From positions 62,001 to 126,000 of the forward strand of contig JADDTR010000014.1 of NCBI GenBank assembly GCA_015345905.1: a stretch of DNA of 64,000 nucleotides, in the 5' to 3' direction. Below are positions 24,798-36,149 of this stretch, one piece after another. A program made the position numbers and the translations under genes. The first letter of the stretch is position 1. Each line of letters opens with the position of its first letter. This stretch comes from Aotearoamyces nothofagi (Eukaryota; Ascomycota; Leotiomycetes; Leotiales; Tympanidaceae). The notes beneath the pieces were generated by a model. It made no database searches. It had not been told where the DNA came from and worked only from the letters and a program-made list of their open reading frames with translations.

Positions 24798-25737
24798 GAG
24801 TATTGATAGAGAATTGGCCCAGAACAAAGAGGGTTCGATCCTTCCAAGTTAATTCAAATTAACAATGCAATACTTCCTCTATAAATGCCATCCCTCAATC
24901 CGATCCTCCAGAAAACCAGTATCTATTTTCAACATGCCTCCTAGGGAGCCCTGGAGTCTGCTTCCGCTAGAGTCCTCGTCTCTCGACCTAGTCAAATCGC
25001 GTTTCTGTCTTGAGCAGCAAGGCCTATTCAGAGCTTTTAATGCTTGTCGTCGTTCTCCTTTCTTGCTGTCGGTTTGGAAGTCTGCCGTCGTTGGATATTC
25101 TGTCGTCGCCGTAGTAACCTATTCGCTATGGATTTCGGCACAGCTCTCAGCGAAGAGCGGAGAGGGGGGGGGGGTGCATTGCAAAAAAAAAAAAAAAAAA
25201 AAAAAAGAGTCCTTCCAGCGTATCAGCGCAAATGCCATCAGCGAGTAATCCGTTGATCAGCGCTGGAGTGCAGAATTTCCCGCTGGGTGCTTTGCCGACT
25301 ACATCGTGCCCCCCGACAGGCCGGGGCTGCGCGGTTGCAGTGGCTGGTCTCTCCATCGCAACGGCTGCGGCATCCATCCTGGAGATGCGGCCGGCCCAGC
25401 GAGCGGACTGGTCGCAAAATCCGCGAATGGCTTCAGCGACGTCGTGGACATGACGGGACGGCGGTGCGCCAAGGAACTATGCAATACAGTCAAACTCAAT
25501 CCGGCCCCGCCTGCTTAAGTTACAGTACGTGTGTGGAGGATGCCACAGTACAGTAAGCATATAGTCGAGCGGGGTTTTCCGAGTAAGTCTGGGTCTCTTC
25601 TCTTTCTTCTTCTATTTCTTCTTCTTCATTACACGGCCTTCATCCAGTCGGCTTCAGTCAATTGATTGCCTCGCACCCAACTACATCTCTACAAACATCT
25701 ACCCGTCCAAGAGCCCGCCTCTCCAGCTACCAGAGCC
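24798..25737. other. Spacer between rutA and the SDR gene
   Basis: Holds a G11 run (25164-25174) and an A24 run (25183-25206), then a GC-rich stretch (about 25207-25476) whose minus strand has an open frame of about 90 codons with protein-like composition but no recognised family. A CT-rich tract at 25588-25635 and the leader of the SDR gene follow. Confidence 0.5.
25183..25206 (+). repeat. A24 homopolymer
   Basis: Uninterrupted run of 24 A, only 8 nt behind an 11-nt G run. Confidence 0.9.
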
Positions 25738-26633
25738 ATGTCCTCGCTCGCCCTATCAGGCAAGACGGCCATCATAACCGGCGCATCCAAGGGCATCGGG
25801 CGTTCGGTCGCGCTCGCTCTCTCGCGCCTCGGCGCCAACGTCGTCATCAACTACGGGTCCGACGACGGGCCCGCGCTCGACCTCGCCAGCGAGATCAGCG
25901 CCGCCTCGGGCCTCTCCCCGCCGCAGGCAACGGCCGTCAGGGCCGACGCCGGCTCCGTGCCGGATCTCGAGGGCCTGGTCGCGAGGGCGCTGGAGGTCTA
26001 CGGCGGGATCGATATCGTCGTGGCGAATGCCGGCATCATGCAGCTCCAGGAGCTGGCCGAGACCACCGAGGAGGTCTACGACCGCATCATGAGGATCAAT
26101 GTCAAGGGGCCCTTTTTCCTCGCTCAAGTACGTCGCTGCGGCCTCCTCCACTCCCCCGTCCCAATCCCCCACCCCCCAGCCTCTCCTCACCCTTCCCCGC
26201 CTCCGAGACACCAGGCGTGAAGAAGAATCCCAGCCTCACAGCCCCCCCCCCTCTCCAGAAAGCCGCTCCCCACATGCCCCCGGGCTCGCACCTGATCTTC
26301 CTCTCCACCACCCTCTGCGCCGCCTCGACCGTGACCCCGCCCTACCTCGCCTACGTGACGTCCAAGGGCGCAATCGAGCAGATGACGCGCGTGCTGTCCA
26401 AGGACCTCGCCCGGAAGGGCATCTGCGTCAACGCCGTGGCGCCCGGCCCGACTGCCACGGAGCTCTTCTTGAAGGGCAAGAGCGACCAGGTCTTGGGTGC
26501 TATCAGCGCCCTGAACCCGCAGCATCGGATCGGCACCCCGCAGGACATCGCGGACGTTGTGGCTTGGTTGAGCGGGAGTGGGAGTGCCTGGGTCACGGGT
26601 CAGGTTATCAGGGCGAACGGTGGCATGGCGTAG
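25738..26633 (+). CDS. Classical short-chain dehydrogenase/reductase (254 aa)
   Basis: Two exons, 25738-26127 and 26259-26633, with a C-rich 131-nt intron (GTACGT/CAG) give 254 aa, the usual size of a classical SDR. Motifs: cofactor loop TGASKGIG (14-21), NAG (97-99), active-site Ser146, and YVTSK (Tyr162, Lys166). The C-terminus has PGPTATEL and the family's final GQVIRANGGMA. Closest in feel to FabG/3-ketoacyl reductase-like SDRs of unknown substrate; NADP(H) is likely because Asn38 and Tyr39, not Asp, follow strand 2. It lies 940 bp behind rutA on the same strand, but nothing shows that the two act together. The longer frame through the intron is not real because the SDR fold breaks there. 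Confidence 0.92.
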
Positions 26634-27020
26634 ATGAGATGGAGGGGCTCGTCGGTTTTTTATCATCATCAGCCTTCTCGTTGTTATCCATTCAGCCATT
26701 TTGTCTCCGAAACTCTCTCTCCCGCTTCCATGAATCAGGCACAACAGGAACAGCGAGTCATATGAGTCCCAATAGCCAGAAATCCCAGCCAATGATGGCA
26801 CATTACGCGGTACAGCCTTGTTCAATACGGTTCTACAGTTCTAAAGCCCCATTTGCAAGTGAAAGGTGGGGAGTAACCAGTAATCTTGGAATATATGTCG
26901 ATATGTCTATTTCTTTCAAGGTATCTATAACGCTATCTGCCCTACACAGGTTGTACGAGTAAAAGTAGGCAGGAATCAGTCAAGTGAGGGCGCGTTTGCC
27001 GGCCACACTGGTACAAATGC
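26634..27020. other. Convergent 3' spacer
   Basis: Between the SDR stop codon and the stop codon of the minus-strand PPR gene. No gene seen; it should hold both 3' ends. Confidence 0.6.
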
Positions 27021-29363
27021 CTAACTTCCGGGTCTCCAGAGAGTCGTCTTCTTGTAGGCTCCATTTCGTTCCACGAGTGCCAGCGGCGGTGCGTTCTCAT
27101 CCAGCCACTTGATCGGGTCCTCTTTGTATCGTTCTCCGCTGGTCGTCCACTTCGTGTCCACTGCGAGGCCCTCTGCCAGAGTCTCTGCAAAGGGCCTTGC
27201 TGCTTGCCATGTCTTGTACATGGCTAGATTCTGCGCTATAGCCTCGCGAATCGCAGCTTTTATGCCTGTTCTCGGGACGCCAACTGCACCAGGAGCCTCG
27301 GGACTCTCGACAGGTGGAAGGAGGGACGATAAAAGAGATGGGCCTGAATTTTGTATCCAATGTCTCGATGATGCCAGTGGGCTTGGCGACGCAAGGACAA
27401 AAAGTCCTACCCTAGCATTCCAGGGACCACGGACCGTGTGGGGGATCTCACGGCTTTCCGTAGCAGCCTGGATGCTGTCGGTAATACGTTTACGCATTCT
27501 GAAAGATGTAGCAGCATTCAAGCACGCATAGCACCAAACAATACGCGCAACAGTGTAAAGGCGTGATTCCCAGGCCATACTGAAGATGATATGATATGTC
27601 TGCTCGTCCGGCTCAAAGTCGGTGAGTGAGCAGATGCGAGAGAGAATTTCAGTAGCACCTTTCCCATTCTTCTGCTTCCGGCAATGATTTAAGATCGTGT
27701 TGACAGAGACTGGGTTTGGTTTGATATTTCGGTCGTGGAGGAGTTGTATAATCTGCCAACTGCGAGATACAAGGCCTCGACTTCCAAGAGAGTCTATAAT
27801 TCGATTTGCGACAGACACTGAAAGCCAATGTTCTCCATAGCGATCCGCCATGTGTGCGAGGAACTGATCGTGAGAAATCCCCTTATCAAGGGATTGCTCA
27901 ATCTCATGGTTCACCAGTTGCTCACAGATCCTTTTTTGTAGCCCAGGGTCGTGAAAGAGCTCTTTTCTCTTCATTGCCTGAAGCACATGTAACTTAATCT
28001 GAAATGTTTCCAGTGCCATAATGAAAGCAAGCCAAGTTCCTGTGTCAGGGGTATATCCACGTCGTAGCATCAGCCCAAGAACGAATTGAAAATTATGAAG
28101 ATCGTTTGACTTTGCAGCACCTCGTAGCATGATATTGAAAGTCTCAGTGTTCATCTTGATATTATGTAACTCCATATGCACAAAGAGTGCTCGTACTTCC
28201 GCCACCTGGCTATGCTGGATGAAATACGAGATAGCGTCATTGAATGCGGCTGCAGAGATTGCATCTTTGCATTCGGGGTCGAGAAAGAGAGATCGTAGGA
28301 TTCCCATGACGGCATCAGCGTGTTTCTCGTTTTTCTTATATAGAAACTTATGAGTATGACTAGTCATTTTGATATGGGTTAATTGTTGAACATATATTCC
28401 GAAGGATGTACTTGTCCATTTCTCCGGCCTCCGGACGCCATCAGCTCTTCTTGGAATGGCAAGTCTACGACGCGGCTCAGCCAAGGTGTGCCTAATTCGT
28501 TTCCCAGAAGCATCACTATGTACAGTCAGGCCAGCCTGCGGTGTTGGTGCTCGAGTGTTGAAATTAGGAGGGTATCTTTGCCGGATTTCACTGTCCGCCT
28601 CAGCATTGGGAATGATTTGGAGTATCTCCGCAGAAGCCTTCGCTATGCTTGTTACTGGACCGGAAACCAGTAAAGCTTTATGCTCCAAACTCCCATCATC
28701 TGTTTCTGAAACCTCAATTTGACAACCGCAACGACGTTTGATCTCCCATATATTGTCGTCCATGCCAAATAAAAGTTCCGGGAGCGCGGATATCGGTACC
28801 AGTATTCTCAAGCCATTGTCGTGCCAGGTAGCGGATCGTTTGGGTGTATTTAGCTCCAGGTCAGACAGAATAGCGCGCCAGTCTGGAAGACCAATGCCTT
28901 TCTCCTCGCGCTTCCGCTCTTGATACTCCTGCCTTACCCTTCGATCATGGTCCCTATCATTCTTCCTTTTCTCGGCATTTCCAAGTATCTTGCGGACTAT
29001 GCCGCCAACCTCCAGAGTCCTGGGTAAAGGCAATCCCTTTTCGATTTTTTCTGAACTTGTCCGGCGTACCGATGAGAGTCCATCTGTAGATTCAGGCTGG
29101 GTCGATCTTGGTGCCCTCGGGGTTGTGAATGATGCCGTTGATGAGACATTGTAGATCTGTTCCGTTTGATGTGATTGGAAGGGAGAATGGATTGTCGAAG
29201 GTAGCTCTTGGCCGCTATCCCTATCGACAGCGCTTGCTGATGCTACAGTCCTGATCCATCGAGGATACAGAAAGAGTAAAGGTTCACTGGGAGTCAAGGT
29301 GTGACTAGCAGAGACAGAGATAGCGGCCTTGCCTCGTAGGAGTATGCGACTACCTAGGGACAT
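27021..29363 (-). CDS. Mitochondrial pentatricopeptide-repeat protein with KH-like domain (780 aa)
   Basis: One exon of 780 codons from the ATG at 29363. The N-terminus is Arg/Ser-rich, poor in acids and amphipathic (SRILLRGKAAISVSASHTL, then RWIRTVASASAV), as in a mitochondrial presequence. A charged linker (about 130-160) leads to a KH-like segment at 184-252 (LRILVPISALPELLFG, IWEIKRRCGCQIEVSE), which lacks the GxxG loop. From about 350 there are helical pairs of PPR type, for example MNTETFNIMLRGAAKSNDLH, RRGYTPDTGTWLAFIMAL, KPNPVSVNTILNHCRKQKNG and FEPDEQTYHIIFSMAW. PPR proteins bind organellar RNA to control its stability or translation; this one probably does so in mitochondria. The target transcript cannot be read from the sequence. 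Confidence 0.88.
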   Translation of the reverse strand: MSLGSRILLRGKAAISVSASHTLTPSEPLLFLYPRWIRTVASASAVDRDSGQELPSTIHSPFQSHQTEQIYNVSSTASFTTPRAPRSTQPESTDGLSSVRRTSSEKIEKGLPLPRTLEVGGIVRKILGNAEKRKNDRDHDRRVRQEYQERKREEKGIGLPDWRAILSDLELNTPKRSATWHDNGLRILVPISALPELLFGMDDNIWEIKRRCGCQIEVSETDDGSLEHKALLVSGPVTSIAKASAEILQIIPNAEADSEIRQRYPPNFNTRAPTPQAGLTVHSDASGKRIRHTLAEPRRRLAIPRRADGVRRPEKWTSTSFGIYVQQLTHIKMTSHTHKFLYKKNEKHADAVMGILRSLFLDPECKDAISAAAFNDAISYFIQHSQVAEVRALFVHMELHNIKMNTETFNIMLRGAAKSNDLHNFQFVLGLMLRRGYTPDTGTWLAFIMALETFQIKLHVLQAMKRKELFHDPGLQKRICEQLVNHEIEQSLDKGISHDQFLAHMADRYGEHWLSVSVANRIIDSLGSRGLVSRSWQIIQLLHDRNIKPNPVSVNTILNHCRKQKNGKGATEILSRICSLTDFEPDEQTYHIIFSMAWESRLYTVARIVWCYACLNAATSFRMRKRITDSIQAATESREIPHTVRGPWNARVGLFVLASPSPLASSRHWIQNSGPSLLSSLLPPVESPEAPGAVGVPRTGIKAAIREAIAQNLAMYKTWQAARPFAETLAEGLAVDTKWTTSGERYKEDPIKWLDENAPPLALVERNGAYKKTTLWRPGS

Positions 29364-31286
29364 TCGTCACGATGTCGACATTTTCATGAGGTGAAGACCC
29401 TGGATCTCTGAAGCTCCATCTACAACTTAAAATTATTACGGCCCTTGCCGAGATCTGAGATGCAGTGCTCGGTCACGTGATTCGGATTGGCAATTCCAGT
29501 CTCGAGGCATCAAGCTACCTTCAATAAATATTTAAAGTGCAATTGAGTAAATCTATCAGATATTTTATATTGCCGTATCTCGAGGTCTTGAAACTGATTG
29601 AGAATTGGGTGTCATTCGGGACACTGTCATTGCTGCATTATTATAACATTTCACACTGGCATTGTAATATTAAATAATGATTCAAAATCTAAATCATAAA
29701 ATATAGTAAATAGAAAACTATAAATGTCAAATATGACGAATAAATGATCACAAATTCATAATGGTCTCTCTAAGCAATACCCAACAACTCCACCGCCATA
29801 GTAAGACCTTGGTTTATGTAATATAGAAGTTCAAAGGACCGCGGCCGTCGTTTTTATGTCTGATTCTATTGCGCGTTGATGTACTGCTACCGATCAGGAA
29901 CCCGCCGTCAGAGCCCTGTCCCAGTGCTGTCTCTGTAGCACTGTTTCACGCTATATTTGATAGAAATAAGGAACGAAAAGGGCCTACTTGGAATCTCGGT
30001 AGTGGCTCTTTAAAGGAATCCTAGCGGAAACCTTGTACAGCTGGCTTTCCTGTGATGTGGAGTTCTGTACTCGATCGCTCTTGATAAACCGATGCCTTTG
30101 AACGGTAAGATATTTCATCTAGATCATGTGATCGAGCCTGCATGACTGACATAAGCCACCTACGTGTCTGATGCGTGCTTGAACGGATGTGCGGCGAAGC
30201 CCTGGCATGACAAATGTCTCGGAATCTGGGAATGGGCGATGCAACGTCCATTGTGCCATCCACAGAAGCCAACCACATCAAACTCATAGTGTTCCTGCAT
30301 CTGCAACAGAAAGCAAGCCTTTCTTGGGTTTTGCTACTGGTAAGCACCCCAAGCAGAAGCCGTGCAAGCGTGCGATACCCCAGAGACGACCTGCAAAGTC
30401 CTGCCAATCCTGGAGCAGAGCAAAGGCGGTTGAAGCATCGATGTGCACGGATACGGTATACAGACAGGATACTGTAGTACCGTATATCCGAGCAGGATAA
30501 CTCGCTTTGTCGTTCCAAGAGTGCCTCAGACCGTTTGAGGATTGTGGAGCCCTTGGAGCTACGGAGAATGTCATCGTGATCGCCGTCATGCATCGGAAAT
30601 TGATCAATCGCCATGGGTGACTGAGGCATCGAGGCAATAAGGCACCAAGGCACCAAGAATGGAAGATTTCTCCACGGTAACCGGGCAGTCATCCGGGCTC
30701 TCATCCGGGCTCTCTCTCTCTCTCGTGACCGGCGCTGTACGGGGAACTTACGTACGCTTCCAGGACTCGGACTTAGACTTACTGGTGGTACAGTACAGAC
30801 AGTACCTATAGCATAGCACCACAGTACTATAGTGCTGCAAATCAATCAGTCCATCGATAAATAATACGAGCCCGGATGTTATTTTTGCTGCACTCGACCT
30901 AGGCCTAAAAGCAGCTGCTGTCAACCAGGTGCGCCTCCAGGCCGTCTGACCACGAAGTCTACAAAGTCTGCGAAGTCCTCTCTTACGAGCTGCTTCTCCA
31001 GCCGTGCGAGGAGAGCACCAAGGGTCCATGGAGGATGGAATCGGCGTTGGAAGGCATACGAGGCGCCGAGCAGGCCAGCGCGCGCCCTAGTCGCTGGGAG
31101 GAGGAGGCTGTGCAAAAACAGACGACGCCTGGGAAATGAAGTATTGGCAACGAGCGAACGGGCGAACGAGCGATTTTGACGAGCAGGTTTGACGAGCTAG
31201 AAGACAAGACATCGATTGTCGCAGATTGCTGATCAGGCGCGTGCATCGCATCACCGACGTTGATTTACGAGTGCAGCGCACGCATT

Positions 31287-31332
31287 GCAGCACAACAGCA
31301 CAGCAGCACAGCAGCACAGCAGCACAACAGCG
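31287..31332 (+). repeat. CAGCA-type tandem repeat
   Basis: Units of CACAGCAG/CACAACAG repeated about six times. Confidence 0.85.
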
Positions 31333-31735
31333 AGCCGTCGAGTTCTGGGTGGCTGGAAGCCCGGAGGCGGAGGGCGCTGGTCGCTCTCGCTCGACTCGCA
31401 GCCGGTGCTCTGAAGCATCAAACGTAGAGGACGGAGGCGATACAGTATACCCGCCGCGCCTTTTTCTTGCTTCTCCGCCGCAAGGCATCCCGGGACAGAG
31501 GGAGTCGAGCGTTCCCTCGCCGTACGTACGTTGCGTTGCGTACGGGTGGTAAATGAGTGCTGGGCGAGGAAAGGCCGGAGGCTTGGAAGGCGTGGAAGCG
31601 ACTCGCAACTGGTAATATAATATATCCTACGACGATGCTGTAGTTCTACGCCCCATCGTACCATCGTTGCCCTATGCTACCGACATATGCCATGCCAGCA
31701 CGATGCCGAGGATCGAGGCAGAGGAAGAGGCAGAA

Positions 31736-31798
31736 CGGACTGGACTGGACTGTACTGGACTGGACTGTACTGGACTGGACTGTACTGGACTGTACTGT
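31736..31798 (+). repeat. Pentamer tract, GGACT/GTACT
   Basis: Twelve or so pentamers alternating GGACT and GTACT in a higher-order order (two GGACT, one GTACT). Same unit pair as at 18425-18493. Confidence 0.9.
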
Positions 31799-32351
31799 GC
31801 ACGTACATACATAGCTACATCGCTCCATCGGGACCGCACAATCCAATCCAGTGGACCGCTGTGCTCGGCCCAGCGATGCGGACGAGAGAGCGGGTCGAGG
31901 ATGGAAGCGGCATGGAGCAGGCGTAAGCTCAGCCGGCACGCCAGGGCCCGGAGGTAGCGCAGGGCCGGAGTCGTCGTATTATTAGAATGATTAGGATTGC
32001 GCACCACCTCGTGTTTTGCGCCGGTTTTGCGCCCGGCATTCCTCGATGCCTCGATGCCTCGAATGCGCCGCAGTGCTTGCCTGCAGTGCTTGCAGTGCAG
32101 TGCTTGCTGTGCGAGTGTGCGAGTGTGCGCGTGGGCGAGTGCTGTGCCTGACCGCGTAATGTAATCGATCGGGACACGCCTGCTCGCTGCTAGGCCCGCT
32201 CGGGCTGCTAGACCTGCCCTGCCCTGCCCTGCCCGGCTTGCGAGGCAGGCGGGCAGGGCTGGCTGGCAGCGCCCCAGCACCTCCCCCAGCGTCCCCAGCG
32301 TCCCCTGGGCCCTGAGCCGTGAGCCGTGAGCCCTGGGAGACCGCTGTACAC

Positions 32352-32390
32352 ACAGTACAGTACAGTACAGTACAGTACAGTACAGTACAG
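32352..32390 (+). repeat. Pentamer tract, ACAGT
   Basis: About eight perfect ACAGT units; in another phase these are GTACA/AGTAC, related to the other pentamer tracts. Confidence 0.9.
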
Positions 32391-33343
32391 GTACAAACGC
32401 ACACAGTCCGCAGTACGCAGCACCGGCAACATTGTATATACAGTACGTACTGTACTCACTGTACTCACTCTCCTCTCTCCCCTACGGCCCCTCCCTGCCC
32501 GGCCCAGCCCAGCCGTCACTGACACCTGACCCCACCAAGGCTGCGTCGGTCGCTGACGCTGCTGGCCACTACTGACGGTTGCCCGCTACTGCCGCCCACT
32601 ACTGTACTTGCTGTACGTACTGTCCGTACTGTGCTGCTCTGCTGCCCTCCGCAGCCTACTGCAGATGCTGTGCAGTGCTTGCTACTCTACTGTGCACGCC
32701 CTCCCTCATCTGCCCATCTACTGTAGCCGTATAGTACACTTGCCTGCCCGGCCCACCCCCTTAGCCCTGCCCGTGCTCTCGGCTCTTCCCACTTCCCTCA
32801 GGTGCTAAGGCGCTCGCTCTCGCACTCGTGACGACACGGCCGAAACTGCACGGCACGAGTTCTCGCTGCACAGCTCCTGCAGCGTGCGCCGAATCCTGTG
32901 CGTACATCCCATACCGGCCGTTGCCTGCGCGCGGGCCCTGTTCTTGCCGGCCGGTACCTGATGTACGCTGTCCCGCCCACTGTCGCCGCCCACTGCCGCC
33001 GTCCACTGGCCACTGCCCAGCCCGCTGTACAGCGCCCTCTGGCCCTGCGGCCGCCGTCCATCCACGCCCAGCGTACGCAGCACCTCCCGCCCCCGTCAAG
33101 TCCCTCACTCGCCATTCACTAAACCCGTCCCCCCGGCCACGCCGCCAGTCTTCATTTACCGCTCTTGCCTTGCTGTCGACCCTACCGCCGCCCTACCACC
33201 ACCCTACCCACTACCCGAGCCACCCCATACCTCAATTTACCAACTGCATTCTCACCAACTCCTTCTTCCACTGCCAAAACCACTCTCGCTCAGCCTGCGC
33301 ATCCTTTCAACCACCTCCGCATTCGACAACGTCGACGACAATA

Positions 33344-33378
33344 CCGACAATCCCGACAATCCCGACAATCCCGACAGC
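33344..33378 (+). repeat. 9-mer tandem repeat, CCCGACAAT
   Basis: Nearly four copies in the presumed leader of the FLC-type gene, about 390 nt before its ATG. Confidence 0.85.
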
Positions 33379-33761
33379 ATCGACCCGTCGGATCGTCGCA
33401 ACTTCGATAAAACCTCTTCTCTCTACTCTCGTTCGTGAGCTGGAAACCTCACAGAGTCCCCCGTCCTCCCCGTCGCCGCTCCTGCGATTGATCAGGGACT
33501 GCACTGCACACGACGTTCCTATGGTTCCGGTCGACCTGTGCATCAACATCGACAGCGCGCGATAACCTGCGACCCTCTCATTACGGCGTCACCAGACGAC
33601 ACGGCCTGACGTGCAGGACAAAGGGGATTTGCAATTGAAGAGCGTTGAAACCGGATTCCCAACCTTCACCATCGGATTCGGAAGCCACCGGATAATTCAC
33701 TTTCCATCTGTACGCCTCGACGGGCTCTTGTCGACGCTCTCGTCGACACAACATTGCCATT

Positions 33762-36149
33762 ATGCGTCTTTCAATTCTGTCACCACTCGTCGCCTTTGCA
33801 TCTGTTCTCTCGCTGCTGCCAAGTGTCAGCGCGACCAATCTGATCGAGTCGTCATCGCTCAATACCTGCCAGGACAACTCCAACTTCACGGCCAGTTTAT
33901 TCAATGTCGTCTTCACACCTAACAATCTCACCCTCACATTCGATGTCGTTGGCATTTCCTCCATCTCGGGCAACGTCACGTTCCAGATCACAGTTTTGGC
34001 ATACGGCTACACCATTATATCGGAGACGATGGATCCTTGCACCATGGACCTCGCTGGACTGTGCCCTATGAGTGAAGGCCAGATTGATATTCTGTCGAAT
34101 CTCGAAGTCTCGCAGTCTGTTGTTGACGAGATTCCGTCCGTTGCCTATTCAGTTCCAGATCTCGATGCAACCGTGCGCGTTCAGATCAACAGTACTTCGA
34201 CTCCTGATGTCAGCGCAGCTTGTGTGGAGGCAAAGCTTTCCAATGGGAAAACAGTCGACCAGAAGGGTGTCAGCTGGGGTACAGCCGTTGTTGCTGGTAT
34301 TGCTCTCGTCGTATCGGCTGTTGTTTCAGGGCTAGGACACGATAATACCGCAGCCCATATTGCTTCGTATGCCTTGTCCCTCTTTGGCTATTTCCAGGCC
34401 ATTGCAATGATCGGCTTAACGGCTGTTCCGCTCCCGCCTATTGTCCAGTCGTGGACACAGGACTTTCAATGGACCATGGGCATTATCGAGGTTGATTTCC
34501 TGCAGACGATTGCCACCTGGTACCTGAAGGCAACTGGAGGAACAGCTGCAACAATTCTTAACACGCTCACTACCACCTCTGTAGAAGTCGAAAAACGGTC
34601 TTTCAAAAAACGATCAGTCGCGACTACGGTGAAGCTTCTGGAGACTGCTCACGCAACGCTACTTGGCAAGCGTAGCAACTCGGCCACCACCCTTTCAGGA
34701 ACATACACTGTGAAGGGTATCAGCAGAGTTGCGTTCCGTGCCGGTATGGAGGCTACCAACCTATTCCTGACAGGACTTATCTTCTTTTGCATCTTTGTTG
34801 TATTCACCGTCATCTTCGTATCTCTGTTCAAGGGATTCTGTGAGCTTGCTGTGAAGGCGAAGTGGATGGCTAGCAATAAGTTCCAGGATTTCCGTAACGG
34901 ATGGCTCGTTGTCCTCAAGGGTATCTTGTTCCGCATGGTCCTGATCGGATATCCTCAAATGACCATTCTCTGCCTGTGGGAATTTACACAGGTTGACTCG
35001 GCAGCTGAGGTTGTCCTCGCAGTCTTCTTCTTCTTTGGCATGTCGTTTACACTTGGATGGGCCGCTTTCAAGGTTGTACGGATCGCGCGGCGCTCGACAC
35101 TGATGCACAAGAACCCTGCTTATATCCTCTATTCTGACCCAACTGCATTGAACAAATGGGGCTTCCTCTATGTCCAGTTCAGAGCGACGGCTTACTACTA
35201 CATTCTCCCGGTTCTACTCTACCTTATCATCAAGGGCATGTTCATTGCATTTGCGCAAAAGAGTGGCACCGTCCAAGCTATTGCCCTCCTCATCATCGAA
35301 GCAGCCGTACTCATCGGAGCGAGTGTCATTCGACCATGGATGGACAAGACTACGAACACTGTAAATATTGGCATCTGTGCTGTCAATTTTGTCAATGCTA
35401 TCTTCCTCATATTCTTCACTGGCATTTTCAACCAACCTACCATTGTCACTGGTGTTATGGGCGTTGTCTTCTTCGTTCTAAACGCGGTTATGGCACTTGT
35501 CCTTCTAATCATGATCATTGTTGCGGTCATCTTCTCCTTGATTCGCAAGAACCCAGACACCCGGTACCAACCGATGACCGATGATAGAGCATCGTTCATC
35601 AAGTCGCAAACAAACCTTACAACAGAACTTGATGCATTGGGTGCGACTGCCAGAGGTGATATGAAGGGTGGCTACAAGCCTGGTCTCGACCTTGATGATG
35701 ATGACAATGATTCATGGTCCTCTGGATCGATGCACCGTCAACAAGCTGCGCAGATGGCTCTACCTCCTTCAGCCGCGAACTCGCGCGACCCACCTCATTC
35801 CCCCATCGACCCATCGGTACCCCTCTTCCCCAGCGGCCGCAGCGGGCCACCTTCATACTCGGACGCTCCTAATGGCGTCTACCAAGGCTCATACGGTGCA
35901 GAGTCGCAACTAAGCAACAACATACCCTTGATAAACAGAGCAGGTGCTGGCTCACCGGCAGGCCCTTATGCAAGAGCTGAATCGATACAATCTATGAACA
36001 GCCAAGGGTACAATAGGATGGCAAATAATGCCAGCCCTGCAGGATTTAGGAGTCAAAACAATGCCAGGTAAGCATTTCCTAAACCTATTGCCTATCAGAA
36101 GCTAATTTCTTATAGCCCTTGGCAACGAGGAGCTGGCTACGACCATTAG
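33762..36149 (+). CDS. FLC/TRP-like channel family membrane protein (779 aa)
   Basis: Two exons, 33762-36067 and 36116-36149, with a 48-nt intron (GTAAGC/TAG) give 779 aa. The final 11-codon exon replaces an ORF end by SPWQRGAGYDH, which I recognise as a family-type C-terminus. Signal peptide about 1-24 (VSLLPSVSA-like cleavage region), then the Cys-containing ML-like domain (about 25-165) with N-glycosylation sequons. A block of membrane helices (about 175-605) of the TRP-like PF06011 family follows, with a basic VEKRSFKKRS loop near 275, then a Ser/Pro-rich cytosolic tail. Yeast Flc1-3 relatives act in ER or vacuolar membranes in calcium homeostasis, haem/FAD transport and cell-wall maintenance. 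Which role applies here is not known. Confidence 0.93.

Larger units (their letters stand above)
29364..33761. other. Gene-poor 4.4-kb region with tandem repeats
   Basis: AT-rich from about 29520 to 29770, then GC-rich. No gene supported. Long frames on both strands at about 31.2-33.1 kb are by-products of repeats without internal stops. Repeats include CAGCA (31287-31332), GGACT/GTACT (31736-31798), CCCTG (32212-32234), ACAGT (32352-32390) and CCCGACAAT (33344-33378). The last 600 bp, pyrimidine- and C-rich, are probably promoter and leader of the FLC gene. Confidence 0.6.

Noticed and set aside
24775-24846. B-box-like GGTTCGATCC at 24832 as a tRNA
   Set aside because: No A box and no cloverleaf can be folded upstream; it overlaps the end of rutA.
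25662-26962. Long frames of 323 and 287 codons over the SDR gene
   Set aside because: They read through the SDR intron or out of the SDR phase; only the spliced 254-aa product has the SDR motifs.
31672-33565. Frames of 100-245 codons on both strands
   Set aside because: They arise from pentamer and other repeats without internal stops and encode Ser/Val/Gln or Arg/Pro monotony.
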